DNA of 64,000 nucleotides from contig NC_059396.1 of the NCBI RefSeq assembly GCF_905220565.1, positions 7,847,206-7,911,205 on the forward strand. The letters are read 5' to 3'. Source of the DNA: Melitaea cinxia (taxonomy: Eukaryota > Arthropoda > Insecta > Lepidoptera > Nymphalidae). This document shows positions 43,740 to 56,900 of the stretch, one piece after another. Numbering within the stretch: the first letter of the stretch is position 1; each line of letters opens with the position of its first letter. The notes beneath the pieces are model-generated. The model made no database searches. It worked only from the letters and a program-made list of their open reading frames with translations, and had not been told where the DNA came from. The position numbers were made by a program, and so were the translations under genes.

Positions 43740-46490
43740 CTAATCGTAATTCAGTTTCCGGAAGGAACCCTCGACTCCAAACATGGTTTCCGCAGTCTTT
43801 GGTTGTCCAGGCCTCTTCGACTCGTCGGTACCGTACTTAAAATCTTCTTCCAACCACGAACTGTATTTTTGCACTTGATCTTTCCAATGTTCTGTAAACG
43901 CAATATTTAAAAACTGATACAGTTTGTCAAATCTTTAAAATTAATCAACTAATTAAATGGAACAAATTAAATTTTAAATAAACTTTAAATACGTTTTTAC
44001 TTATTTTTGTGCATTAGAGATTAAAAATTCGTAATATAATTTCTTACGGATAATTTCTTTAATAGTCCCGCCATTTCCACCGTATTCAACAGGTAGAACA
44101 TCTTTAGGTATACCGTGACTGTACATTTCCTCGTAATTTTTATTGTGAACGTACAACTGTAAAAAAATTACGTATAAATGAAATTACTATTTTGTAAAGA
44201 TAAAATTAGAATAGCTTAAACAATAACAAAATATTGTTTATTATTACTCGTTGTCTATTCTTTTCGTTGAGCAAGTTCTTAATAACGTTAAAGACGGATT
44301 CAAAGCCGGTTGGAGTATTGATGTAATGCGTTCCTTTCATACGCATCGGTGAAGCATCCTGGAACAGTATTTATATAATAAATTATAATAACTAAATAAT
44401 ATTTTATCAAACAGAAAATATCATAAAATTTTGAACCTGCGAAAGGACAGCCATTTTTTTCATGACAGCTGGAGTCATTTGCAAGTAATGTGCTAGAGTA
44501 ACCCCTTCTAAATCCAATATTGTTCTAAAACCAGATATAACGACTGTATCGTCTTCCATTAACAAAATCTGTAAAAAATTTAAATGTTTTAGTGCTTAAT
44601 ACTTTTTTAATTGCCTTAGATACTTGCTTAAGACCAATTTACCATTTTAAGTCGAAATTGTTATGTAAGTGTGTCCAATGCGATTCACAATATAATTATA
44701 TCTTTAATGTATAAGTACATCTCAAATTGTAGTAAATAGAAAGTATCTTCATCATTATCATTACAGCCTATACAGTCCACTGCTGGACATAGACCTCCAC
44801 AAGTTTACGCCAAAAATAACGTGAACTCATGTGTTTTGCCCATAGTCACCACGCTGGGCAGGCGGGTTGGTGACCGCAGTACTGGCTTTGTCGCACCGAA
44901 GACGCTGCTGCCCGTCTTCGGCCTGTGTATTTCAAAGCCAGCAGTTGGATGGTTATCCCGCCATCGGTCGGCTTTTTAAGCTCCAAGGTAGTAGTGGAAC
45001 TGTGTTATCCCTTAGTCGCCTCTTATGACACCCATGGGAAGAGAGGGGGTGGCTAAATTCTTTAGTGCCGTAACTACACAGCACCAAGTAGTAGAAAGTA
45101 TCTTAACATGACAATAATATATTAAAAAAGTAAAATGTAAAAATAGTCTCAGATGACAATATTTTCTTGATAGATAATTCATAGATAAGTAAGAGTTAAA
45201 AAACACACTTTTATGAAAAAACTAAACTAAAAATGAATAATCATATCAAATTAGTGTATTGCCATCGGTCCTTGATAAGTCTACTAAGATTAAATGAAAT
45301 CTGAACGTTTGTAGTGCGTCAAAAAGATGTCCAAAGGAGTCAGTTACAAACATACAAACATACAGGTGAAGCTAATAAAAAGCGTGTAAAAAGTAATTTT
45401 TCTGTAGTCAAATTTTTGTTCTTTTATCTAAATATATATAAATTATGCGTTACGTTATTAACTACTTAACTGATTTTAATCCAATTTGCACCCGTGTGCA
45501 GTTTGATCCTACTTGAAAGTTATTGCTATATTTTATTTTGATTTGTGTAATTATTGTATTTAAGAAAAAAATAAGGCAGTACAATGTTCACCAGGTGAGC
45601 TAGTTATATATATGTTTTAATTTGATTCGATGATTTGGAGAATCAATAGCCCTTTAAATGAAAGGATTATTTGACATTAACTTAAACTTACCCTTTGAAG
45701 TATAATAGAAACTGAGAATATATCCGTGATTTTGTATTTCTCTGGATTATAAGTTCCGGGCCGGACAATTGCTATCCTTGGTCCATCAGGAGTTGTACAT
45801 TTTGGTAGTATCAGATACGTTCTGAAAGAAATATCTACTTGTAGGAAAAAATTTAAAAATGGTCTATATTCAGCAGTGGACTGCAATAGCCTGAACTGAC
45901 TGACAGGAAAAAAATATATGTTCTTATACAATGTACGTTTACAAGTAATACATTTCCATGAAAGGAAAGAAAAAATTTCTTACATGTATATTATGAAATA
46001 AGGTATAATAAATAAAATATGGTATTCTTATATTGTATACAAACCCCAGATCCATAATTTCGTAAAAAAGTTTGTCATTAGGTCTTAGACTGAAAAGTTC
46101 TGGCGCTAAGCTTCGCAACGAGTAATAAAGATCCAATTTCTCTTTTGTTCTTTCTAGACTGTACTTACAGCCTCGCAGAAATGCGACAAGCCATTGATCA
46201 TCTGAAACAATATTATTCAGATGAAATGAGTCGTAAATAATGATATTTTTATTTATAGTTTACATTTACATTATAAATGTATCTAATAATTTACTGTCTC
46301 GATTTTACTACAAAAAAAAAACTTATAAAGAAAAAATAACTTTAAACCGACCTTGTCTAGCTCGCAGATGAGGTTGCTTTAACAACCAATTTTTGACGTG
46401 TTGCACATCACTTTGTATTCTTTTTGGATCTTCGTTTAATTCCTCTTGAGCCTTTTTGGCCAGCTCGGGAACTAAAGTCCGAATTTGCAT
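43740..46490 (-). CDS. Gene C: CRAL-TRIO alpha-tocopherol-transfer-protein-like
   Basis: The most compact and most consensus-like of the four paralogs. Exons in order of translation: 46490-46352, 46201-46045, 45821-45692, 44568-44437, 44358-44248, 44156-44048, 43891-43740; phases 1,2,0,0,0,1; 309 aa. N-terminal domain: MQIRTLVPELAKKAQEELNE (1-20), DDQWLVAFLRGCKYSLERTK (47-66). Lipid-binding fold in exons 3-6: RPGTYNPEKY (119-128), MEDDTVVISG, P190-x-R192-x-K194 and H197 (PMRMKGTHYINTP), PVEYGG (245-250). The tail is TDESKRPGQPKTAETMFGVE, then GSFRKLNYD. Two splice donors are non-consensus (GTTTGT after exon 2, GTTCAA after exon 4). The ATG is in the context GAAAATGC and aligns with those of B and D. 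It lies 1.0 kb from the end of gene D. Expected role: cytosolic transfer of a hydrophobic ligand between membranes; ligand unknown. Confidence 0.94.
44755..45090 (+). repeat. Interspersed repeat (family 2), full copy
   Basis: Near-identical to 38038-38395. It lies in intron 3 of gene C, in the opposite sense to the gene. Confidence 0.85.
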
Positions 46491-47495
46491 TTTCGTCCTC
46501 CGTTTTAGATTATCACTAGAACACTAATCGTTTTTGTAGAAAAAGATATTTAATCCACGTAGCGTTCGATATTTATGAAATATTCTTTGATTACATATCT
46601 TTTGTGTGTAGATAGCTGTCCGAATGCAGTAAGCGTAACTAACATCGATGATATCGCTTTAATAAATAATTCACATTTCAAATTGTACAACACTAACAGC
46701 TAAGCAACTTTGTTCACTATTTTTATGCGTCTTATTATATAAAATCGCAATCAATAGAAAGTTCTGGAATTATTTCGTCTGAGTTACAAAATAGTGCAGA
46801 TATGAAACATACGTGTACACTTAGCTATAGTAATTTTATCTATGTTACTATGTCCGTATGGATTATTATTATTTTAGCGTACGACACGGAACAGCGATAG
46901 TACTATTGATTGCCCTTGTCGATTTAATACACAACTTATATGAAAATCACCTTCATTTTTCATCTACTACTAATAAAATTTATATTTCATCGTGTGATAA
47001 TAATCGTTTATTACGAAACAACAATTTAACTTAAAAGTAGCAGGAAAATATTATTAATATACCTAGCATAAATCATTTTCAATAACCGCTCTAGTGTAGA
47101 CGTAAAAGAAGCATATTCCCAACAGTGGGATATTACAGGCTGAAGGCCAATGGGAAACAATTTTTATAAAATCATTTATAATTTAATAAATTCATAGAAA
47201 CCAACGTTAAATATTTTACCACTGGGCAAAGATATAGTCTTATATATCAGAAAAGAGAGAGTACACGTTGCTTTATATTACTACTAGTATAATTATATTC
47301 TGAATTGTAGGATACATTTATCGTTAGAAATGCATTACAACGACAAATACATAAAACCTTCTTGGTACCTTGAACATTTGGGTAAAATGATTGAACGAAA
47401 TAGGTAGTAGTTTTGTCTAATTTTTTTAAATAGAAAAACAATCATTTTTTTAAATATGTATAATTACATTTTATCACATAAAATATATGCAAGAT
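46491..47495. other. Spacer between genes C and D
   Basis: About 1 kb holding the promoter of C and the end of D. A TTAAATA motif sits about 60 nt upstream of the gene C ATG (minus strand). A SINE-tail scrap 'cagtgggatattacaggctg' lies at 47122-47141. Nothing else recognised. Confidence 0.4.
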
Positions 47496-47501
47496 TTTAT
47501 T
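47496..47501 (-). terminator. Poly(A) signal of gene D
   Basis: AATAAA on the minus strand, 14 nt after the TGA stop of gene D. Confidence 0.65.
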
Positions 47502-47515
47502 AATCACATTAAATA

Positions 47516-47858
47516 TCAGTCAAAATCAAGCCGACGAAACGATCCTTCTACTCCAAAAATACTCTCAGCAGTCTTTGGACGACCTGGTCGTTTCGATTCA
47601 TCTGTTCCGTTCTTCATGTCTTCTTTCAACCATGAGGCAAATTCTTTCCATTTAGCCGTCCAACTATCTGCAAGCAATTTTACCGCCAAATATTAAAAAA
47701 GTATTCGGTTATAAGAACACCATACTTATACTAGACTGATGGTTTTCAAGCTTATGTATGTAGTATGTTTGTATTCATATGTTTCTATCTATACATCTAT
47801 ACAAATAAATAAAATTGGAGTGTCTGTTTGTAATATTATAATAACCGCTTTTTACTAA

Positions 47859-47939
<81 letters not shown>

Positions 47940-50900
47940 CGGTAAATATACAAAAATAACATTTTTTACAATTTTTGTTGGTCTGCCTGTCTGCCTGTAC
48001 ATCTGTTTGTACGGCTAAACTCTGAAATAGCTGGACCGATTTTGACGGGACTTTCACTGACAAATAGCTGATGTAGTAAAGGCTTAGGTAAGGTACTTAG
48101 GCTAGTTTTCATTTAGAAATTTATTTATTTTATAACTCTGCGAAGTGAACAATAACTTTTTTGTTAATTCCACGCGGACGAAGTTTCGGGCATTGCTAGA
48201 TATAATGTTAGCTAAATGGTTTCACTGACTTGGAAGCCGCTGAAACGTCAAATTAATATTTTCAGAAAAGTCCTTATTATACCGTTTTATATTGTTTTAA
48301 AGTCAGTTTTTTAATAATTATGTGGATTAATTAACTATTAAGTATCCATTAGATATAATAAATAGACTTTGATTCTTAAATTATCTTACGATAATCCAAC
48401 ATCATGTTTCATGGACATGTTTTTTTGTTTGATAAATGATATATTATAAAAAAATTATCTAATTACTAGCGGATCCGACAGACTTCTTTCTTTCAAAAAG
48501 ATTTGAAATGTGGCAGTTTTTTGTTCCTACCTATTTTATAGTCGGCGCAAAAAATTCTCCTGAACAGAACCGTCACCTTGATGATAGGGTGGTATTTGAG
48601 GTTCAGCTCGGGTGACCAAACGGAAGATCCGTTCCACACACTTTGGCCACCCTTCTGTGACCCACTTAAAAACCCCGACTGGGATCTTTGCTAGAGGGCT
48701 TCAAACTAAGAGGCGAACTTAGGGTTCAAACCTGATAGGAAAATAATCTAAAGGGACAATGGGAACCTAAAGGTGACAAATATTTAAAAATTGTGTGCCT
48801 CAATGACATAACATAGGGATAGACGGTTTATTAACCGACGTGATTCTATTTAAAAGCGGCGCAAGTCTACGTCACAGAACGCGCGACGCATCGTGCCCGA
48901 TCGCGCCGATTTGGCCTGATCGTGACGTGATATTAAATTAATAATTAAAGATAATAAAACCCTTTTTTAACGCGATTTGTTTGAAAATTTTATGTCGCGT
49001 GCCGATACTAAAACAAAAGAAATAATATCGCGAAGCTAACCAAAATCAAAATAAGTACTAATGATCTATAGCTCTTACATTTTTTGACTATTCAATTTGG
49101 TCGGGTTCGCGATATTATCACTTTTGTTAAGTTTCGGAACGCGACATTAGATCGTCCAACACAAACACGCACACTGTTTTGATAGATATGATTGAATTTT
49201 AACTTTGTGCAGCGATAATAAAGTACAAATTGACTCTTTGACGTTACACACCTACATTGCTAAGACAACAGTGAGTGCTTGTAATTTAATATGAACTTTA
49301 TTGAAAAGCAACGAAGTTCAAATTGACTCTACATTTTAGGGCTGTTTTTAGGGTTTCCCGGAAATTATTCGAATTTTTCTCGCCGTAAAAACCATCCTTG
49401 GACTTCAACCAACATAAAAAAAATTGTTAAAATTGGTCCAGGCGTTGTTGAGTTATGCTTACTAACACATTTTACGATTCATTTTTATATATAAGAAGAT
49501 TTAAATGATTTATTATAAAAAAATTATCTAATTATTATATTACCTAAGTATAGCAGAAAACATTAAAAAGTAAAATATTTGACCGACTTTTTATACCATT
49601 AAGATGGCAAACAAGGATGGAAACTGCCTAATGGTAAGCGGCTACCGTATCCTATAGACGCTTGCAATACCAGAAGTATTGCAAGCGTCTATAGGATACG
49701 ATCGTTGTCGTCGCGACGGTCGGTAGACCCCACTTCCGTATTTCTGACCTTGACTAGAAGCTCCGGCTACCTTGTTCACACTGGATTACACTATGTAAGG
49801 ATAAGGTACTTCCGCAGTGTCGCTGCTTCAGATTCTGAACAAGATAGTTCCAATTTTACTGTAATATTAGGATTACGACAATGAAGTCCAATGGCCTCAT
49901 AAAGGTCAATTTGATACTCAAATTATATCCATGTATTTTGTATTATTAATTTTAAATAAGTTTATAGATTTATAATCATTATTATGAAACACTCTTGCAC
50001 TTCTGTGCCCCGCGGTAACAGCAATTCTCACCACCATGGGTAGACTGGTAGAAATCTCTTCTAGAGATAAGTTCGCCCTTGGAAACTTTCGTTGTAAATA
50101 TGATTTTTACTTGTTTCTTTTTTTAAAGTGCAATAAAGACTATATAAATACATCGATACTGACACTTATAATACCCAGATTAAACTTGATAATCATAATT
50201 GACTGTTAGCGTCCCCTGCTCATGTCAAACATTTTTATAGGCTATTCTGGTGTTTTGTTATGGTCTTAGGATTTGTTTGCGTCTACTTTTGAAGAGTTAA
50301 CACATCCTATTGAGGACACATTAATTATACTATAAAATATTACCATATTTGCAGGTTTTGTATCTAATTCAATCCAATATCATTAACCAAATTATATAAT
50401 GTTATAAAATAAGAATGTCATTAAAACATTTGCCAAATTACTAAATATACAAATAAATAAAATTGGAGTGTCTGTTTGTAATATTAAAATAACTGCTTTT
50501 TACTAAATTTTTATGGATGTATACACGGTACATTTACCAAATGTTTTTTTTTAAATCTCACGCTGGAGTCTGTATGTTTGCTCGTGATGATGTTTGCTGC
50601 CGGCGTCTACGTAACTTAGAGATACCTAACCTTTCCATCATGTGGTGTTTATTGGATACGGGCATGGAGCAGATTGTGTATGCCTGTACCTATCGGTCGC
50701 ACAGTGGTGATCGGGAGACGACTCGGATGTTCGACTATCTCAGTGAGACGGCTGACATGGTCCAACGTCGGTATCCTGCTGCCCAAATGGTATTTCTGGG
50801 GGATTTTAACGCTCACCACCAGGACTGGCTGTTCCCATACCAGAATACCGACCACGCCGGGAGAGAGGCGTTCAAATTTGCTCTGTTGCTAGATCTTACC

Positions 50901-53900
50901 CAGCTAGTCCAAGAAGCAACACGAGTACCCGACGTTGACGACCATACACCTAATTGTTTGGACCTTCTGTTGACAACTGACCCAGACCGGTCCTCGGTAT
51001 CAGTTGCAGCTCCCCTGGGCACATCTGATCATTGTGTGGTAAAGTCAGTATCTAACTTTCACCCTCTGGATACAGGTCCTACCGGAACCAGACGTGTGTG
51101 GCGATATAAGTCGGCTGATTGGGATGAGATGCGACACTTTTTTGTATCCTACCCTTGGCGGCAGACTTGCTTCTCTTCCAGTGATCCGTCGAGTTGCGAA
51201 CAAGAAATATCGGAAGTGATACGTCAGGGGATGGAGTACTTCATTCCATTTGCTGATGTATCACTAGATGGCAAGATCCCTAGGTGGTATAATGCAGAAT
51301 GTGCCGAAGCTGCAGCCCGTAAGGACTCAGCGTTTGCAGCGTGGGCTGAAGCCCGTACCCTTAAATCTCCGGACATAACTACGAGGAAGAGAGCGTTCAA
51401 CTCTGCTGCCAAGTCCTACAAAAGGGTTCTTAAAAAAGCTCGTTTCAACCGTATTAAACGCATCGGAGCCCAACTAGCTTCCCATCCGGGTGGTAGTAGA
51501 GCATTTTGGTCACTCTCTAAGTCGGTTGAAATGAGCTTCTGCCGTCCCTCGCTGCCTCCTCTGCTTAAACCAGATGGATCGCTGCCCTTTACTGCGACAG
51601 ACAAGGCTAACCTTTTAGCGAATCTGTTTGCAGAAAATTCGCTCCTTGATGCAGGTAGTGCCTCACCGCCCAGACATCCACCTTGCGACTCTGTTATGTC
51701 AGAACTACGCATTCGCCAAACTGAGGTTTTGAGAGTACTCCGTAACTTGGACGTGAATAAGGCTAGTGGTCCTGACGGGATACCAGCAAGAGTACTTAAA
51801 CACTGTGCTCCTGAGTTGTCTCCTATTCTCACGCGCTTGTACCGCCTCTCTCTAAAATCCGCTCAAGTTCCTAAAGCATGGAAGATTGCCAACGTACAAC
51901 CTGTACCTAAAAAAGGTAGTCGTGCCGACCCGGCTAACTATAGACCTATCGCGATCACCTCCATACTGTGTAAAAGTTTGGAGCGTATACTGAATGAAAA
52001 GCTCCTAGCATACCTCGAGTTGAATGACCTCCTGTCGGACCAGCAATACGGTTTCCGCCGTAACAGGTCCACGGGGGATCTTTTAGTGTACGCCTCGCAC
52101 ATCTGGGGCGAAGCCTTGGACAAGCACGGAGAAGCGCTAGCTGTCTCACTTGATGTATCGAAGGCATTTGACCGGGTCTGGCATGAGAGCCTATTGAGCA
52201 AGCTTTCAGCTTACGGAATACCCCCGAGCTTGTGTGACTGGATATCAGATTTCCTGAGTGGACGATCATTTCGGGTGGTCTTAGATGGCTCCTCGTCTGA
52301 GTTGATGGCGGTTAATGCCGGTGTCCCTCAGGGATCAGTTCTCTCTGCAACCCTCTTCTTGATTCACATAAATGACCTCCTCAGGCCCGGTATCTTTGGA
52401 TACGCGGATGACAGCACTGTTACGGAGAGATACGTGTCCGGTCCCCGAGCTGGTGGGGCTGAAACTCATGAGCATAGAGAGGCCCTGGTTGAACGCATGA
52501 ATTTGGCTTTGAAAGAGGTATCCGATTGGGGTGACGCCAACCTAGTCAAGTTTAATGCTTCCAAAACACAAGCGTGTCTTTTCACTGCTAAACGGAGTCC
52601 ATTCCCATTAGCCCCAACTTTCCGGGGTGTATCTGTTCCGATCACCGATAGTATTGATCTTCTAGGCATAAATATTTCGTCTAATATGAACTTCGGACAA
52701 TGCAAAAATCCAAGGCAAAAATTGCTGGTAAGAAACTTGGTATCCTCAATAAAGTCAGGCAGTACTTCACACCGGAACAGCTTCTTACTCTCTACCAAGC
52801 ACAAGTTCGATCGTGTATGGAGTACTGCAGCCATTTATGGGATGGCTCTGCCAAGTACCAGCTCGCTGCTTTGGATTCTGTGGATCGACGCGCCAGAAGA
52901 CTCATCGGTGACAAATCGCTGGTTCGCTCTAGACTTCAAAGTCTCGAACATCGGCGCAAGGTTGCCTGTTTGTCGGTATTTTACAGGTTATATTTCGGAG
53001 AGTGTGCTCTAGAACTATACAATTTGGTTCCACCATCACCTTTCTACCACCGAACCGCAAGGCATCGCATGAATCTGCACCGCTATGTGGTTGAAATCCC
53101 ACGATCTCGCACTAAACGATTTGCTTCCTCGTTCCTAATACGCACCGCTAAAATTTGGAATGCCCTTCCGGCCTCCGTTTTTCCAACGAACTATAACTTG
53201 GGTATCTTTAAATCAAGAGTGAATAGGCATCTTCTAGGCAAGCGCGTACCACCTTAGGCTGCATCTTCACTTGACTCCAGGTGAGATCGCAGTCAAGCGC
53301 TAGTCTATATATTAAAAAAAAAAAAAATACCAAAATAACATTTTTTTACAATTTTTGTCTGTCTCTGTGTTCATTCTGGCTAATCTCTGAAACGGCCGGA
53401 CCGATTTTAACGGGACTTTTACTGGTAGACAGTTGATGTAATAAAGAACGTAATGTAACTTGGCTACTTTTATTTTACTTTTTTTTTCATTACTCTGCGA
53501 ATTGAACAATAACTATTTTTTTAATACCACGCCGACGAAGTCGCGGGCACAGCTAGCTATATATTTAGTTAAGCTATTTTATCCAATGGGTAGGTAGGAA
53601 CTTAAAAAGTCGACTGATGGCGGGATAACTATCCAACGGTTTGCTTTGAAATACACAGGCCGAAGACGGGCAGCAGGGTCTTCGGTGTGACAAAGCCAGT
53701 CCTGCGGTCACCAACCCGGCTACCCAGCGTGGTGACTGTGGCAACACACATGAGTTCACGCCATTTTTGACGCAAACTTGTCGAGGCCCAGCAGTGGATT
53801 GTGATAGGCTGAAGTTAGTGACATATTTATAAGAACGACCAAAACACAACAGCATTGCACGGCATTAGTCAAATAACTTTGCATATCGTATTTGCTAACT

Positions 53901-56900
53901 TTCCATGTTGCGTTTGTTGGATGGTTTACATTAAGATATTTTGTAATTAAAAAATGTATCATAAAATGTAACAACTGCTAGCAAACTAAATAATACTAAA
54001 TATACAAATAAAATAAAAATGTCATTGTTCAATTAAAGGGCTTTTATAGAACTTCGGATCATAAAGACGAATTATTCCTGCTCTCATCTTAGAATCTTAG
54101 ATATATAAAAGAAAAAACTACAATATAAATAAAGGAAAGTATTAATTTACCTGTAATTTCTTTTATGGACACAGAATCTCCTCCGAAATCTTTCGGTAAC
54201 ATTTTCTTAGGAATGTGTTTATACAAGTCTTCATAGTTTTGATGTACATACAGCTGTAAGAAATTAATTTAAAAATTTGTATACATAGGTACATAAAAAA
54301 CTTATACTTTACTATAAGTTCTAATCTCTAATTCTCTAGCTAGTATTTTTGATATCCCAAAATTTAAGAGAAATTTAACATAGTAGGCGTATACAAAAAT
54401 CTCATTTTCGACTGTTTTGTAAATTATGTTTGTGCGAAAGTTCTTAATATTGAAAGTATATTTTTAGTTCTGACCGTGAATTTCACCAAATACCAATTAG
54501 ATTATTTCTAAAATACTATAAAATAATCATTATTTCATAAGTGAATATATTTACTGTGCTCTTATTTTTTTCGTTTAAGAAAACCTTCATAGTGTTCAAA
54601 ACTTTTCCAAAGTTAGCCGGAGCGTTCACAAAATGGCTGCCCTTCATTCTTATTGGAGCACTTTCCTAAAAAGTGTACAAAAACCTTATTATTTATATAG
54701 TAAAATGATAGCCCTTTTTTACATAAATAACAAGTGAACGCTTAATATAATAGTTCTTTTTTGATAATTACCTGTGTACTGTATACCATCTTGTTTATAA
54801 CACTTGGTGTCATTTGTAAGAGATGACCGATCGTTACATCTTTTAAATCAATAATCCACTGAATTCCAGAGACCGTGGTTATATCGTCATTGAAAATTAA
54901 AATCTATAAACAATTAAACAATACAAATATTTTCAACTAACTAATTACTTTGTGTTTTGGACATATGGTACATGTAGGATGATAATGGAGAAAATTTAGG
55001 AAGTTGGGTAAAGTAACCTATCCCATCCAAGTGAAATAAGCGGCGTTTTTGTGAACTACTCTGGAGTTTTTTTTTTTTTTAATACGTAGTTAATTTTAAC
55101 AACCTGGTTGCGCACAGGTAGAAATTGACTGTGGTTGTTTTATTTATACTCGTAGATTAGACAACTGTACAAGTTAAATCATATAGGTAACCGATAGCGG
55201 GTACATTGCAAAAAATATTCTTTAAAATTGAGTTATTTTTTTATATTAACGTTTAATTTATGCTTAATTCTGCTTGAATAAGATGATCAGGCCATGTAGC
55301 CTTAAACTAGGTATGGTGTAGGCCATGGTAAGGACATATTATAATCCCTATCTTTATCTTATATTCTAACCTTTTAAAGATAAGAACGTAAGTTATTTTT
55401 TGTATATTTCAATAATTAAATAATGCTGATCCTAACTCTATACCCAAAAGCTTCTTCGAAAATCGCAACTTTAGTTAAACATTTAATTAGTTTAAACTTT
55501 TACATAAAAAGTTAATCTTCCCTAAAACGCAGTAGTTTAATAACACTTATAAATAATTAGAATTGTTTTATATCAAAATTATTTGTTATAAAATTTAACA
55601 GTTTCCTCTGTAAATATACGTAATACAGTAAATATAATCTATACCGACTAATATTATAAAGTAGATGAGTTTGTTTGTTTGAACGTGCTAATCTTAAGAA
55701 CTAATCGAAAAGTTGTTGTGTCGGATGGTCTATTTACCGGAGAAAGCTATAAAATATATTTTTTTTTCTCAAATTATCAAATAAATAAATAAAATCAGTT
55801 AGTTAAATAATAAAAGAAACAAATTTTATAAATACCTTTTGAACTATATATATAAAAGCGAAGACTTCACTTATATTAAATTTATCGGGACTAAATGTAC
55901 CGGGGCGAATCATTATTGTCCGTGGTGAGGTTGGAGTAGCTGTTTCTGGAAGGACTAAGAGTGCTCTGAAAAGAAAAATATATAAATAAATGAACTGAAA
56001 AATTCGAAATTATTACATAAGAATGAATACTTAATTAATTCTGTTATAAAATAGTAGGAGATCCGAACTTTAGACCTAATTCACCAAATCTGCGTAATTA
56101 ATGAAAATTTTTTATATTTATTTTAGTATATTAGAAAAATTATCGCGAAAGGGGTTTGACTGAAGAATCCTATACCACCACCACGTTATATTTAATTCAA
56201 AATTGAAAATTTTATTTTTATTTAAAACTACAAGTTTAAAGAATAAATTTAAAACCTACCGTATACAGACAGTATGAAGCCTGTAGCAAATTCAAACGTT
56301 GGGTTGGCCATTATTTCCTGGCTACTGGGTGGCAGGTATAAACAATATATATTGTTCTAGTTACTTACCTACATGTTAATAATATAAATTTTACATCAAA
56401 ATGAGCGCTATTTCATTGCGAATACGATGACATAGGCTAAAAGTCTTGGTTTAATGGCAGTTGCCGAATATAATACATAATTCCTAGCCAGGAATTTTCC
56501 AGACAACTTTTTCGCTACTTATTGTTAACATAGTAAAGAAGATAATTATTTAGGTTTTATCCATTATGCAGATGGGTGAAGTCACGTGTACTTCTGATCT
56601 TACACTAAAATATTTTATTTCCAGAAATGTTAAATTCATTATCTTGTTTTGAATTAAACGATAACAACTTTTAAATACACAACATTTAGCAACTATCTTG
56701 ATAAAAAAAGTTCTTTTAAAAATTTTAGTCGCATATCTTACATCACTCTTTTAGAATTATTAAAAAAATATTTGATAATTATCATTATTTTAATATAATA
56801 ATCACATAATTAATGGAAAAAAAATAATCACTCTACTTGAATAAACTATTTACCCTAAGCTCAGCAATTCATCAAACTTCGGATAGTCATGTTTGACATT

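Noticed and set aside
47775..48063. Frames with long isoleucine/tyrosine runs
   Set aside because: Translation of the (TA)n microsatellite.
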